The notes below the pieces were generated by a model. The model made no database searches. It had not been told where the DNA came from and saw only the letters and a program-made list of their open reading frames with translations. A stretch of DNA of 64,000 nt from Segatella copri. Lineage in GTDB: Bacteria; Bacteroidota; Bacteroidia; Bacteroidales; Bacteroidaceae. Made by a program: the position numbers and the translations under genes. Shown here in pieces: positions 1-12,012 of the stretch. Location: contig NZ_CP137557.1 of assembly GCF_019249655.2 (NCBI RefSeq), forward strand, positions 936,501 through 1,000,500, read 5' to 3'. The first letter of the stretch is position 1; each line of letters starts with the position of its first letter.

Positions 1-1731
1 TCTGTCAATGTTCATGGCAAGGCAACGGTCAACATCATCGACGGTCTCTCTGTAAGTGCCTTTGGTTCATATAACTATTGGAACCGTGACAATAAGTTCT
101 ATATTCCTAACAATATCCAGATGGGTAAGCTGAACGGTAACGGATGGGCTTATATCGCCAATACCAACCGCAAGGACTATATGGGCAACGTCATGGTGAA
201 TTTCTCCAAGGATTTCGGCAAGCATCACATTGATGCCTTGGCCTTGATGGAGGGACAGAAATACACCTACGACTGGAACTCACAGGAGGCACATGGATTT
301 GATACCAACTACTTCAAGTTCAATAACATGAAGGCTGCTGCCAATGTGAGCTGGGGTAATCTGCAGTCTAACTACACCGAATATACCCTGAGTTCTTATA
401 TGGCTCGTGTCAACTATATGTTTGCTGACAGATACATCGCTACCGTCAATGTTCGTACCGATGGTTCTTCCAAGTTGGGTGATGGTCAGAAGTGGGGCTG
501 GTTCCCTTCTGCTTCCTTAGCCTGGGTAATCAGCAACGAGCCTTGGATGAAGAAAATCAAGCAGATAGATAATTTCAAGATCCGTGCAGGATATGGTGTG
601 ACCGGTAATCAGGATGCCATCGATCCTTATACCTCTCTTGCCCTGATGGAACCTAATGGTGTAACTACCGTTAACGGCGCAACAAGTACTACTTTTGCGG
701 TTACTTCCAACAGCAACCCTGATCTGAAGTGGGAGGTAAAGAAGACGTTTGATGCCGGTTTCGACCTGTCGATGTTCAAGCAGCGTCTCAACGTAACCTT
801 CGATTGGTATACTTCTGAGACATCGGATATGCTTTATACCTATACCGTGCCGGTACCTCCTTTCACTTACGACCGTCTGTTGGCCAATATGGGTACCATG
901 ACTAATATGGGATTCGAACTGGCTGTTCGTGGTGACATCATCAAGACGAAGGACTTCACCTTCAATTCCGGTCTGAATTTCTCTTATCAGAAGAATAAGC
1001 TGAAGAAGTTGAGTGGTACCTACAAGGGACAGCCTATGACAACGAGCGAGCATATCTCTGTTGCCACCGTAGGTGCGGCTGGTCTGGTGCATAACAATGG
1101 CGTAACTTATCTGATAGAGGGACAGCCTGTTGGTGTGTTCTATCTGCCTCACTGCACAGGTATTGATGAGAATGGACAGTATATCATCGAAGACCTTGAT
1201 GATAATGGTACCATTGATACGGGTGACAGTGGCGACCGCAAGGTATGCGGACAGGCCATTCCTAAGTACTTCCTCGGTTGGGATATGAGCTTCAAGTACA
1301 AGAACTGGGATCTGAGCATGCAGTTTAATGGTGCGTTCGGTCATAAGATTTACAATGCTACATCCATGACCTTGAACAATATGAGTAATTTCCCAACCTA
1401 TAATATTCTGAGCGGTGCACAGCATCTCAATAATGGCAAGGGAATCCATGATGTTCAGATTTCTGACTACTGGTTGGAAAAGGGTGACTATATGAACTTC
1501 GAGTACGCTTCTCTGGGCTACACCTTCACCAAGGATATGCTCAAGTGGAAATTCATCAACAACATTCACCTGTCGTTGTCGGTCAACAATATCTGTACTC
1601 TCACGGGTTACAAGGGCTTGACTCCAATGATCAACTCTGCAACCATCAGTGGCGGCAATCTGGGTGTTGACGACAAGAACATCTATCCTCTGAGCCGTAC
1701 TTATACTTTGTCGCTCTCAGTGAATTTCTAA
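1..1731 (+). CDS. SusC-like TonB-dependent outer-membrane receptor, 3' part
   Basis: The reading frame is open from base 1, so this is the C-terminal 576 residues of a receptor whose plug and N-terminus lie outside the window. It alternates aromatic-rich beta strands and loops and ends in Phe after a typical last strand (TLSLSVNF), as outer-membrane barrels do. It is followed 71 bp later by a SusD gene, then GH97 and GH13 enzymes, so it most likely imports starch-derived oligosaccharides with SusD. The substrate is inferred from the neighbours, not from the receptor itself. Confidence 0.93.
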   Translation, partial: SVNVHGKATVNIIDGLSVSAFGSYNYWNRDNKFYIPNNIQMGKLNGNGWAYIANTNRKDYMGNVMVNFSKDFGKHHIDALALMEGQKYTYDWNSQEAHGFDTNYFKFNNMKAAANVSWGNLQSNYTEYTLSSYMARVNYMFADRYIATVNVRTDGSSKLGDGQKWGWFPSASLAWVISNEPWMKKIKQIDNFKIRAGYGVTGNQDAIDPYTSLALMEPNGVTTVNGATSTTFAVTSNSNPDLKWEVKKTFDAGFDLSMFKQRLNVTFDWYTSETSDMLYTYTVPVPPFTYDRLLANMGTMTNMGFELAVRGDIIKTKDFTFNSGLNFSYQKNKLKKLSGTYKGQPMTTSEHISVATVGAAGLVHNNGVTYLIEGQPVGVFYLPHCTGIDENGQYIIEDLDDNGTIDTGDSGDRKVCGQAIPKYFLGWDMSFKYKNWDLSMQFNGAFGHKIYNATSMTLNNMSNFPTYNILSGAQHLNNGKGIHDVQISDYWLEKGDYMNFEYASLGYTFTKDMLKWKFINNIHLSLSVNNICTLTGYKGLTPMINSATISGGNLGVDDKNIYPLSRTYTLSLSVNF

Positions 1732-1802
1732 ATGTTTTCACATAGAATAGATAACAAGTTCTAATTAAGAATTACATTATTAATATATAAAGGATTACAG
1801 TT

Positions 1803-3530
1803 ATGAAACAATATATTATAGGCTCGATGCTTCTTTCATCGATATTACTGGCTAGTTGCTCACTGGATGAGACTCCACGAAGCAAGTTTTCTGAGGAGGA
1901 GGCTTTCAGTACCCCTAAGCTGGTATATGTAAACACAGTGGCTAATGTTTATTCTTCCATCGGCAATGGATTGTATGGAAGCGATGGTGGCTCGGTACAT
2001 ACCTTTCAGGAGTTCTCTTCTGATGCCAGTATGATTCCTGGTCGCCAAGGTGACTGGGTGGATGGTGGTGCCTGGCAGAACATTTTCCTCCACAACTTTG
2101 AATCGTCTGTAAGCAAGTATAACGATGTGTGGAACAACCTGTATCGTGTCATCGGTCTTGCCAATTCTTCTATCGACCGACTCAACAAGTACCTGGGTGA
2201 ACATCCGGAATATGCTGAATATGTATATGAATTGAGAGCCCTTCGTGCTGTCTATTATTACTATGTGATGGATCTCTTCGGACAGGTGCCATTGGTTGTT
2301 TCTTCTCAGGTGAGTGCTAACGAGGTGAATCAGTCCAACCGCTCTGATGTCTTCAAGTTTGTCACTTCTGAGTTGGCAGAATGTATTCCTCATCTTTCAG
2401 ACAGTAAGAGCCAGAACGAGGGTGAATATTATGGCCGTATCACTAAGGCTGTGGCATATATGTGTATGGCTAAGTGTGCCATCAATGCACCGGTCTATAC
2501 CATCGATGATACCACTCCAACCAGCTATAGTGCCTTTGTCGGTACAGACAAGAGCGGCAAGGCTACTGCCAGCGAGGAGCAGGGAAAGACTGTTTCGGAA
2601 ATGGGCAAAAAGATTAACATCACTTTGGATGGTGAAACTCGCAATGCTTGGGAAACAGCAGCCTATTGTGCTGATCAGATTGCCAGCTTGGGTTACCGCC
2701 TGCAGCCTAGCTATGCAGATAACTTCATCGTAGCCAACCAGAATTCCGTGGAGAATATCTGGACCCGTCCGAACGACTGCGTCAACTATAAGATAGAGGA
2801 TTACAACATCGTGCGCACCCTGCATTATAACCATGGCGGTGCCATCGGTTATCAGGGCTGGAATGGAGCCTGCTCTTCCAAGCAGCAGATGCTGGTGTAT
2901 GGCTATGGAACGGCTAATCCGGACCCTCGTCTGAAGCTCAACTTCTATACCGACAAGGATTATATGGAGGAGACTGGAAAGGCTGTAGAGGATGGTGCCA
3001 CAGACAAGCCACTGGAGTATATGCCACTGGCTGTAAAGGTAGATTTCTCTGCTGCCGACGACCCTCATGCCATGAAGTGTGCCGGTGCCAGAATGAAGAA
3101 GTATGAGTTTGATAAGTCCACTACCCAGCAGTATAGTTTCAACAACGACCTGGTAATCTGGCGTTATGCTGATGCCCTGCTCCTGAAGGCTGAGGCTGAG
3201 TATCGTATGGGAAACAAGGCTGAGGCTCTCACAATTGTCAATGAGGTTCGTGGCCGTGTTGCTGCTACCCCTCGTACAGAACTTACGCTCAATGACATTC
3301 TGGATGAACGTATGCTGGAACTGGCTTGGGAGGGAGTACGACGCCCAGATCAGATCAGATTCTGCACCTTTACAGAACCTACAGCTGATCGCTTCAAGGG
3401 TGTGACCCACAATGCTTCTGCAGGTGATTACAATGATGATACGCAGGGCTATACCATGGTTTATCCAATCCCTTATGCCGTGCTCAACTTGAACAAGAAA
3501 CTCGATCAGAATCCTGGTTATACCAAGTAA
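1803..3530 (+). CDS. SusD-like surface glycan-binding lipoprotein
   Basis: A 575-residue protein with a lipoprotein signal (LLASC, lipidated Cys19). A central helical part leads to the C-terminal SusD landmarks: ILDERMLELAWEG..R near residue 500 and a final YPIP...N..L.QNPGY motif. SusD proteins cap the SusC barrel on the cell surface and bind the glycan before import. It follows SusC directly and shares its strand. A tight hairpin lies just after its stop codon. The glycan specificity (probably alpha-glucan) comes from the downstream GH97/GH13 genes. Confidence 0.94.
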   Translation: MKQYIIGSMLLSSILLASCSLDETPRSKFSEEEAFSTPKLVYVNTVANVYSSIGNGLYGSDGGSVHTFQEFSSDASMIPGRQGDWVDGGAWQNIFLHNFESSVSKYNDVWNNLYRVIGLANSSIDRLNKYLGEHPEYAEYVYELRALRAVYYYYVMDLFGQVPLVVSSQVSANEVNQSNRSDVFKFVTSELAECIPHLSDSKSQNEGEYYGRITKAVAYMCMAKCAINAPVYTIDDTTPTSYSAFVGTDKSGKATASEEQGKTVSEMGKKINITLDGETRNAWETAAYCADQIASLGYRLQPSYADNFIVANQNSVENIWTRPNDCVNYKIEDYNIVRTLHYNHGGAIGYQGWNGACSSKQQMLVYGYGTANPDPRLKLNFYTDKDYMEETGKAVEDGATDKPLEYMPLAVKVDFSAADDPHAMKCAGARMKKYEFDKSTTQQYSFNNDLVIWRYADALLLKAEAEYRMGNKAEALTIVNEVRGRVAATPRTELTLNDILDERMLELAWEGVRRPDQIRFCTFTEPTADRFKGVTHNASAGDYNDDTQGYTMVYPIPYAVLNLNKKLDQNPGYTK

Positions 3531-3536
3531 GGGGTA

Positions 3537-3565
3537 GCTCCAATGAGGAAATTCCTCATTGGAGC
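3537..3565 (+). terminator. Hairpin between susD and GH97
   Basis: A perfect 14-bp inverted repeat (3537-3550 with 3552-3565) has a 1-nt centre and no run of T immediately after it. It could be a partial terminator, an RNA-processing site or a stabilising 3' hairpin that keeps susCD mRNA above enzyme mRNA. Confidence 0.6.
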
Positions 3566-3595
3566 ATACCAGGGAGAATGGTAATTTTATATTGA

Positions 3596-5725
<2,130 letters not shown>

Positions 5726-5783
5726 AAAGCAGGATTTGAAGTTATTATTAGAGAGAGTTTTTCTTAATTTAATAATGATGCTC

Positions 5784-7520
5784 ATGAAAAGAATGAATAA
5801 AATGTTGTTGGTTGCTGCTTTGGCGGCAACCACACTTTCTGTTCAGGCAGAACAGAAGAAGGGACCGGCTTGGTTGAGTGATGCACTTTTCTATCAGATT
5901 TATCCATCTTCCTATATGGATACAGATGGCAATGGTATTGGCGATTTGCCGGGTATCACTTCCAAGTTGGATTACATCAAGTCGCTGGGTGTGAACGCCC
6001 TTTGGCTCAATCCGATTTTTGAGTCGGGATGGTTTGATGGTGGCTATGATGTCATCGACTTCTATAAGGTGGATCCTCGATTCGGTACCAATACCGATTT
6101 GGTTACATTGGTCAATGAGGCCCATAAGCGTGGTATGAAGGTTTGTCTCGACCTGGTGGCAGGACATTCCAGCACCAAGTGTGCCTGGTTCAAGGAGTCT
6201 TCCGAGAAAGATCCTAACCAGCGTTACAGCGACTATTATATCTGGATGAACGATATTCCTGAGAGCGAGAAGAAAGAAATAGAAGCCCGTCATCAGGAGG
6301 CAAGTCCGGAGTCTAGTACCCGAGGCAGATATGTGGAGGCGAATGCTCCTCGTGCCAAGTATTATGAGAAGAATTTCTTCGAGTGCCAGCCTGCCTTGAA
6401 CTATGGTTTTGCTCATCCAGACCCAAATCATCCTTGGGAGCAGGGGGTAGATGCTCCTGGACCACAGGCTGTTCGCAGGGAGATACGTAACATCATGGCA
6501 TTCTGGTTTGATAAGGGTGTAGATGGATTCCGTGTAGATATGGCATCATCGCTCATCAAGAACGACCCCGACAAGAAGGAGGTTTCCAAGCTCTGGAATG
6601 AGATGCGTGCCTGGAAGGATCAATACTATCCTGAGACCGTCCTGATTTCAGAATGGGCTAATCCGCAGCAAGCCATCCCTGCTGGTTTCAACATCGATTT
6701 CTACATTCATTTTGGTCTCAAGGGATATGCTTCTCTGTTCTTCGACCGCAAGACTCCATGGGGCAAGTGGGAGCAGAGTTACCAGAACTGCTATTTCGAC
6801 AAGCTGGGTAAAGGTTCGCTCAAGGAGTTTAGCGAGAACTATACCAAGGCATTCAATGCCACTAAGAATCTCGGCTACATCGCTGTTCCATCTGCCAACC
6901 ACGATTACCAGCGGCCTAATATAGGTACCCGTAACACTCCAGACCAGCTGAAGGTGGCGATGACCTTCTTCCTCACCATGCCTGGTATTCCATTTATCTA
7001 TTATGGTGATGAGATTGGTATGAAGTATCAGATGAATCTCCCTAACAAGGAGGGTAGCAATGAGCGCTCTGGTACCCGCACTCCGATGCAGTGGACCAAG
7101 GGCAAGAATGCCGGCTTCTCAACGAGTGCGCCTGATAAACTCTACTTCCCTGTAGATACGGAAAACGGAAAGTTGACCGTTGAGGCTCAGCAGGGAGATC
7201 AGAATTCTCTGTTGTCATATACCCGTAAGCTGACCGCTTTGCGTCATTCAGCCAAGGCTCTTGACAATGAGGGCGATTGGAAGCTCCTGAACCAGAAGGG
7301 TCAGGAATATCCGATGGTATATGAGCGTACTTTGGGTGAAGAGAAGTATGTTGTTATCGTGAATCCTAGCGCCAAGGCTGTGTCTCTCAACATCAGCTCT
7401 GTAGGTGGCAAGGTGGTTTCTGTTCTTTCAACAGGCAAGGTTGTATATAAATCAGGCAAGAAGACCGATGCTATCAAAGCTTCAGGCATTAGTGCCGCCG
7501 TATTCAAGATGGCTAAGTAA
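5784..7520 (+). CDS. GH13 alpha-amylase family enzyme (alpha-glucosidase-like)
   Basis: Chosen start 5784 gives 578 residues beginning MKRMNKMLLVAALAATTLS, a clear signal peptide; in-frame ATGs at 5775 and 5778 are possible. The four GH13 blocks are visible: DLVAGHSS (region I, with Gly where most relatives have Asn), GFRVDMA (nucleophile Asp), LISEW (acid/base Glu) and SANHD. The sequence resembles oligo-1,6-glucosidase and alpha-glucosidase subfamilies acting on short maltodextrins. It is the last gene of the SusCD/GH97/GH13 set, 58 bp after GH97, so probably the same transcript. Confidence 0.92.
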   Translation: MKRMNKMLLVAALAATTLSVQAEQKKGPAWLSDALFYQIYPSSYMDTDGNGIGDLPGITSKLDYIKSLGVNALWLNPIFESGWFDGGYDVIDFYKVDPRFGTNTDLVTLVNEAHKRGMKVCLDLVAGHSSTKCAWFKESSEKDPNQRYSDYYIWMNDIPESEKKEIEARHQEASPESSTRGRYVEANAPRAKYYEKNFFECQPALNYGFAHPDPNHPWEQGVDAPGPQAVRREIRNIMAFWFDKGVDGFRVDMASSLIKNDPDKKEVSKLWNEMRAWKDQYYPETVLISEWANPQQAIPAGFNIDFYIHFGLKGYASLFFDRKTPWGKWEQSYQNCYFDKLGKGSLKEFSENYTKAFNATKNLGYIAVPSANHDYQRPNIGTRNTPDQLKVAMTFFLTMPGIPFIYYGDEIGMKYQMNLPNKEGSNERSGTRTPMQWTKGKNAGFSTSAPDKLYFPVDTENGKLTVEAQQGDQNSLLSYTRKLTALRHSAKALDNEGDWKLLNQKGQEYPMVYERTLGEEKYVVIVNPSAKAVSLNISSVGGKVVSVLSTGKVVYKSGKKTDAIKASGISAAVFKMAK

Positions 7521-7593
7521 CCTGTGAACATGATTATTGCTAGCTTTATTAAATATCAGAATCCGCATGGATTTTAAGGAAAAAGAATGACTA

Positions 7594-7855
7594 AAAAAGC
7601 AAAAAATAGCAGATTTGGGCTTTTGTTTTGAGTTTCAAGTGGTTGTGGCAGTTGTTGGCTTTAAGTGACGTTCGTGAGGAAATGCGAAAATGGCGGATTT
7701 GAGAAGTAGAAACGCTTTCAAGTCATTACCTCAAAGAAACTCTCTAATAAGCATTTTTAACGGCTTCGGTTTTTACTTCTCAATTCTGCACAGGTTGTGA
7801 ATTTGCCATGCAACTCTCATGATTTAATTTTGCACAGAACAAAAAGCAAGGAATT
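7594..7855 (+). repeat. Integrase leader repeat, copy 1
   Basis: About 260 bp of non-coding sequence up to the integrase start is closely similar to 55367-55632 before the second integrase. It shares the blocks TTGTTTTGAGTTTCAAGTGG, CGCTTTCAA.TCATTACC and TAATAAGCATTTTTAACGG. The similarity starts about 75 bp after the GH13 stop and probably marks one end of an integrated element. No attachment-site core could be identified. Confidence 0.8.
7802..7832 (+). promoter_or_regulatory. Integrase promoter, copy 1
   Basis: Bacteroidetes-type promoter: TTTG at 7802-7805, 19-bp spacer, TAATTTTG at 7825-7832. The integrase ATG is 24 bp further on, preceded by a GCAAGGA ribosome-binding-like stretch. 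Confidence 0.65.
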
Positions 7856-9079
7856 ATGAGAAGTACATTCAAGACAGTCTTCTATGTAAATGGAAGCAAG
7901 GAGAGAAACGGAGTTGTCCCTATCATGGGACGAGTGACAATCAACGGAACTATCGCACAGTTCAGTTGCAAGCTGAGCGTGACCAAGGCGATATGGGATG
8001 CCAAGGGCAACAGAGCCAAAGGCAGAAGCAAGGAAGCCAATGAGGTGAACTTTGCGCTTGATAACATCAAGGCTCAAATCGCTAAGCATTACCAACGGCT
8101 TTCCGACCGTGAGGCGTTCGTTACCGCTGAAATGGTGAGAAACGCATATCAAGGCATAGGTACGGAGTATGAGACATTACTCAGAGCTTTTGACAAGGAG
8201 AACGCAGCCTTTGCCCAACGCGTGGGAAAAGACCGAGCTGTCCGAACCTACCGCAAGTATCTGACGGTAAGAAAGTACGTTGCCGAGTTCATCAAATTTC
8301 AGTACAAGCGCAGCGATATGTCCATGAATGAGCTTACCGAGGAGTTCATCCGTGATTTTTGTCTGTATTTGAAGAATGTCATTGGACTCACGCAATCTAC
8401 CATTTGGATATACTCCATACCATTGAAGCATATCGTCACGGCAGCACACTACAACGGCAAGATACAGAGAAATCCGTTTGCCATGTACCACGTTGACCCA
8501 GACCACAAGGAGCGGGAGTTCTTGACAGAGGAAGAATTGGACATATTGGCAGGAATAGAGTTGGAAAATCCCAACTTTGCTTTTGCGAGAGACTTGTTTA
8601 TGTTTGGTTGTTGGACAGGTATCTCTTTCGTTGACATCAAGAATCTTACAGAGGACAATGTTGCCATTATAAGTGGGTCTCCATGGATAGTTTCTCAGCG
8701 TCAAAAGACAGGCGTACCATTCAAAATTAAACTGATAGATGCAGCCATACAGATAATTGAACGTTACAAGCCATTGAGAAAAGATATGCACTTGTTTAAT
8801 ATTGGCTCACTTGACATGGTAAACAAGCGTATAAAGAAAGTGGCAAAAATGTGTGGCATCAAGAAGCGAATTTCATTTCATGTAAGCCGGCATTCGTTCG
8901 CAGTTTTGGCTTTAAACTACGGTATGCCGATAGAGAGTGTAAGCAAGATACTGGGACATACGGACATCGCCACAACACAAATTTACGCAAAGGTGACAAG
9001 TACTAAATTGGAGCATGACATATCAGCTTTTGAAAGTCGAATCAAGGGGCATTTGCCTACAATGGGAGGAATGGCATGA
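7856..9079 (+). CDS. Tyrosine recombinase/integrase (element 1)
   Basis: A 407-residue site-specific recombinase of the Bacteroidetes transposon type, with an N-terminal arm-binding domain (about 1-100), a core-binding SAM-like domain (about 110-210) and a C-terminal catalytic domain. The box II pattern is HVSRHS...LGHTDIATTQIYAKV, with the nucleophile Tyr near residue 380. The box I region reads CWTGISFVDI, so the canonical first Arg is not in its usual place. It is nearly the same protein as the integrase at 55633, differing at scattered positions. It overlaps the next gene by ATGA. Most of its element has been lost. Confidence 0.93.
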   Translation: MRSTFKTVFYVNGSKERNGVVPIMGRVTINGTIAQFSCKLSVTKAIWDAKGNRAKGRSKEANEVNFALDNIKAQIAKHYQRLSDREAFVTAEMVRNAYQGIGTEYETLLRAFDKENAAFAQRVGKDRAVRTYRKYLTVRKYVAEFIKFQYKRSDMSMNELTEEFIRDFCLYLKNVIGLTQSTIWIYSIPLKHIVTAAHYNGKIQRNPFAMYHVDPDHKEREFLTEEELDILAGIELENPNFAFARDLFMFGCWTGISFVDIKNLTEDNVAIISGSPWIVSQRQKTGVPFKIKLIDAAIQIIERYKPLRKDMHLFNIGSLDMVNKRIKKVAKMCGIKKRISFHVSRHSFAVLALNYGMPIESVSKILGHTDIATTQIYAKVTSTKLEHDISAFESRIKGHLPTMGGMA

Positions 9080-9450
9080 AAAGGACAGTAATCACCGTGG
9101 ACGGAAATGGAATGTTATCCATTCCGTCCAACTTGCAAGACTTGTGGATGAGTGAGGGTGAATTGGTTGATATGCTTCATGTCACCGCCATGAAACTCCA
9201 TGCTGTGATAAGGTCAATATACAAGGATGGTTTATTGACGGTGTCGAAAGTCCAACAGAAACAGGAAACTTCCAATGGCATTTGGCAAACGTTGTATGGC
9301 TTTCCGATGATTGTTGCCCTTTGCTTCCGTATAAACTCATACGGGGCAGCTCGGTTTCGTGTCACCATCTTCAAGAGATTGTACGGGGCAAAAGAGAAAA
9401 GTAGTGTCATTATCCTACAACTCAATAGAAGAACAACCGCCTTTAGTTGA
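9076..9450 (+). CDS. Small RhuM-like accessory protein (element 1)
   Basis: A 124-residue protein whose ATG overlaps the integrase stop, so translation is probably coupled. The N-terminal half looks like a helix-turn-helix (LWMSEGELVDML...IYKDGL). The second half (WQTLYGFPMIVALCFRINS...FR...FKRLYG) resembles the core of RhuM-family proteins. A paralogue sits in the same place at 56853. Role unknown; an element-encoded regulator or directionality factor is possible. Confidence 0.6.
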   Translation: MKRTVITVDGNGMLSIPSNLQDLWMSEGELVDMLHVTAMKLHAVIRSIYKDGLLTVSKVQQKQETSNGIWQTLYGFPMIVALCFRINSYGAARFRVTIFKRLYGAKEKSSVIILQLNRRTTAFS

Positions 9451-9577
9451 ATGTCCTCTTGCTTGTTTGTTGGCTTGGCGCTGTCGTACTGTCGTGAATA
9501 AGTACTGAAGCATAAGCATGACATTCTTACTTGTAGGGGGATGAGTTCTGTTCCTAAAAATGACGGACAAAACACCC

Positions 9578-9822
9578 CTTATTTTTGTTGAATTGTTGAA
9601 TATGATGAAAGAAGTATTGAACATCAGGCATTTACGGCTCAACATATTCTCAACAAATCTCTCAACAAAAGAAAGATAATGTTGAAAAGAGAAAACCATG
9701 AACACCATTCCTTTCTTTCTTTTTAGCCCAGTAATTTGTTGTGTAGAGCTATTTGTTGAGAGTTTGTTGAGGGTATAAGTGGTTGGTTCTCATAAAGATA
9801 ACACCTATCTTCAACAATTCAA
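9578..9822 (+). repeat. TTGTTGA/TCAACAA repeat region, copy 1 (remnant)
   Basis: About 245 bp similar to 58850-59090. It carries many copies of TTGTTGA and its complement (ctcaacaaatctctcaacaa, ttgttgagagtttgttgag). In the second element this block lies between the helicase and primase genes. Here it follows the RhuM-like gene directly, so the helicase gene has been deleted. Confidence 0.75.
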
Positions 9823-10247
9823 CGTTTTACATGCCCTCACTTGGTACGCTGTAAAATGTGCTTGTGGATTAATTGGCAACCGCTCTATTCTCCGAAATGG
9901 TTGCAGCAACGTTCCTTGGAGGCTTTGCGCCTCCAGCCACTTGGGCGAACCTCCGCAGTGTTTTAGCATGGCATTAGATTTATGCAGACTATACCGAGGA
10001 CACACAGCACACTCGGCATAGTTCACAAAGGAAATCAACAACACACAACTGAAACACTTGGCAAGTTTCACACTGAAAATATCACCTTTTCCTTTGCAAA
10101 CTCCATGTACAAAGTAGCTTGTGTCTGTGACCTTGTTCTTTCAATGTGGCAGCTTTGATGTTTGGCGTAAATTGAGAGAATTAAGGTCTGCAACCTTGGG
10201 CATGGAAAGCCGAAAGGCAAATATCTCGTCTTTTGTTCTTAGAGGAG
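9823..10247. other. Non-coding remnant with hairpins
   Basis: No convincing gene is present. Two neighbouring perfect hairpins lie at 9900-9910 (GTTGC-a-GCAAC) and 9917-9935 (TGGAGGC-tttgc-GCCTCCA). This may be the end of the decayed element 1, but it does not obviously match the tail of element 2. Confidence 0.45.
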
Positions 10248-10311
10248 GGAGCGAGGTTATGTTTCGGGAACCCCAAAACTCCTCGCTCCACCATGAGGGT
10301 GGAGAATTTTT
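10248..10311 (+). terminator. Tandem terminator-like hairpins
   Basis: A 9-bp stem (10248-10256 with 10281-10289) is followed by CTCCACC-atgag-GGTGGAG (10286-10304) and then AATTTTT. The two stems share bases, so they could be mutually exclusive. Confidence 0.5.
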
Positions 10312-10490
10312 GCTCCCGATGGTCGCAGAAAATGAGTATACCAACTGCAATTACTGCCATTATATGCTAAATTTTGTTATATATCTATATAATTGTGTTA
10401 ATAATATTCTTTTTCTTTGGCAGTTAAAGAAAAGCATCCTATCTTTATAAGCAAAACAATTAATTTAAATTGAAACAAAATTAAATAGTC

Positions 10491-11126
10491 ATGCGTATGA
10501 AAAAGTTGATTTTTATGTTTCTTGCTATTCTTCTTTGTGGAATAGTTCAAGCTCAGAATGCAGAAGTAACCTTGAACAACGGCACCTTTGTGAAAGGTGA
10601 CATTAAGAAGTTTTCCTTTAATGTAGACAATTACCATGAGTTCAGAATCAAAAAAACTGATGGTGAGAAGGCAGACTTCGCATCTACTGATGTAAAAGAG
10701 ATAAAATACTATAACAAGAAGGCTGGAGAATGGGAAAACTGGATTCCGATGGTTGCCCAGATGGGAATGAGCATGTCTTATAAAGAGAATCCGAAACTCT
10801 ACAAAAATCCGGTATTCCTTCAGCCAGTTTATGAGGGGAAAAACATTTCTGCCTATATTCACTATATAAACACAGCTACCCATGTGAAATCGGGAAGTAT
10901 TTACAGATTGGCTATCATGTTTTATTACAAAGCCAAGAATGAGGACTTTGCAAGAACCTATTATTTGAAGGATAATAGCATTGGAGGAATTGGTCAAAAG
11001 ACTGTGCTAAAAATGTATTTTAAAGGTTATCCTCAGATAAAGGAAATACTCAAAGGTCTAAGTATGAAAGAGATTCGTAAAGACCCTACTATATTAGTCA
11101 GAAAACTTGATGAAGTTTTGGAATAA
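10491..11126 (+). CDS. Secreted protein of unknown function (paralogue 1)
   Basis: A 211-residue protein with a signal peptide ending around GIVQAQ (an in-frame ATG at 10497 is an equally good start). No family was recognised. The pattern EVTLNNGTFVKGDIKKF near the mature N-terminus and the tail IRKDPTILVRKLDEVLE are shared with the next gene, so the two are diverged tandem paralogues. Probably periplasmic. It is AT-rich compared with the sugar-utilisation genes upstream. Confidence 0.8.
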   Translation: MRMKKLIFMFLAILLCGIVQAQNAEVTLNNGTFVKGDIKKFSFNVDNYHEFRIKKTDGEKADFASTDVKEIKYYNKKAGEWENWIPMVAQMGMSMSYKENPKLYKNPVFLQPVYEGKNISAYIHYINTATHVKSGSIYRLAIMFYYKAKNEDFARTYYLKDNSIGGIGQKTVLKMYFKGYPQIKEILKGLSMKEIRKDPTILVRKLDEVLE

Positions 11127-11215
11127 CTTCCTTGATTATGATTTATGACAAAGTTTTTGTAATCAAATTTTTGTAGTGTTAAAAATATCTATCGAAACAT
11201 TAAATAAACGTACAT

Positions 11216-11896
11216 ATGAAAAAGTTACTTTTTATCATCTTTTTAATGGTGTTCTCGTTTGCGACAATAGCAAACGCAAAGAAACCTAAAGAGAAAGTTT
11301 CATGGCCTAAGGCAGTGCTGACTCTTAAAGACGGTACTGTGCTCAACGGCTATTTGCAGAACGACATCCACTTCATGAAAAAAAACATCTATTTCAGTGA
11401 AACACAAAATGGTAAGGATGTAAAATACAAAATCGTAGACATTAAATCCCTTGTGGTGGACAATGCTATGCAAGACGGCAAGAAGCGAACTTTCGTTCTT
11501 AATGAAGATGACCCTACATTCCCTTTTATGGCAACTGAAATTTACAAGGGTAAACATGTTACGGGCTATATGCAGCCGTTTGCTTTTGAAAGTTCCACCC
11601 ACAGCAGGTCGTTTACTGGTATATGGACAAATAATACCGTTTACTTGGGCTGTAGGGGATATCACTATATGGTTGATAGCGGCAAGCATGTTTACTATTG
11701 GATGTTATTTGAGGATAAAAAAATTAATTCCAAAAGAGAAAAATATTCTCAAAAGAAACTGTTGAAAAAGATAAAGGATAAATTCAAGGACTATCCTGCC
11801 GTCGCTGAAGAAGTGGAAAAGAGAGGACTCACTGCTGAGCAAATCCACGAGGACCCTACCATTCTTCTTGAAATCCTTGACAAGAGTCTGCAATAA
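11216..11896 (+). CDS. Secreted protein of unknown function (paralogue 2)
   Basis: A 226-residue protein with a signal peptide (about residues 1-21, ending IANA), 89 bp after its paralogue and on the same strand. It shares the LTLKDGTVLNGYLQND segment and the C-terminal EDPTILLEILDKSLQ with the upstream gene. The repeated 'DGT-hydrophobic-GY' strand pattern suggests a small beta domain, but no catalytic motif is visible. A strong terminator follows 23 bp after the stop. Confidence 0.8.
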   Translation: MKKLLFIIFLMVFSFATIANAKKPKEKVSWPKAVLTLKDGTVLNGYLQNDIHFMKKNIYFSETQNGKDVKYKIVDIKSLVVDNAMQDGKKRTFVLNEDDPTFPFMATEIYKGKHVTGYMQPFAFESSTHSRSFTGIWTNNTVYLGCRGYHYMVDSGKHVYYWMLFEDKKINSKREKYSQKKLLKKIKDKFKDYPAVAEEVEKRGLTAEQIHEDPTILLEILDKSLQ

Positions 11897-11918
11897 TCTT
11901 TTGTCTTTTCCCCCATAC

Positions 11919-11956
11919 AAATGCTTCCGTACTTTCGCAGTATGGAAGCATTTTTC
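11919..11956 (+). terminator. Rho-independent terminator
   Basis: The stem ATGCTTCCGTAC (11921-11932) pairs with GTATGGAAGCAT (11940-11951) with one wobble position, followed by TTTTT. It ends the two-paralogue transcript. Confidence 0.8.
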
Positions 11957-12012
11957 AATTTATCCCTCCCCACAGGTTGGCGGTTCATTCTCTGTAGGTC
12001 TCAGATGTTCTT

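Noticed and set aside
517..1569. Long minus-strand frame of 350 codons opposite SusC
   Set aside because: It is antisense to a well-supported receptor, has no recognisable domain and no promoter. It is a codon-bias shadow.
2397..3410. 337-codon minus-strand frame opposite SusD
   Set aside because: Same reason: overlaps a conserved gene over its full length.
9779..10071. Short frames on both strands in the element 1 remnant
   Set aside because: No similarity between them and any element protein; the region looks like decayed non-coding DNA with hairpins.
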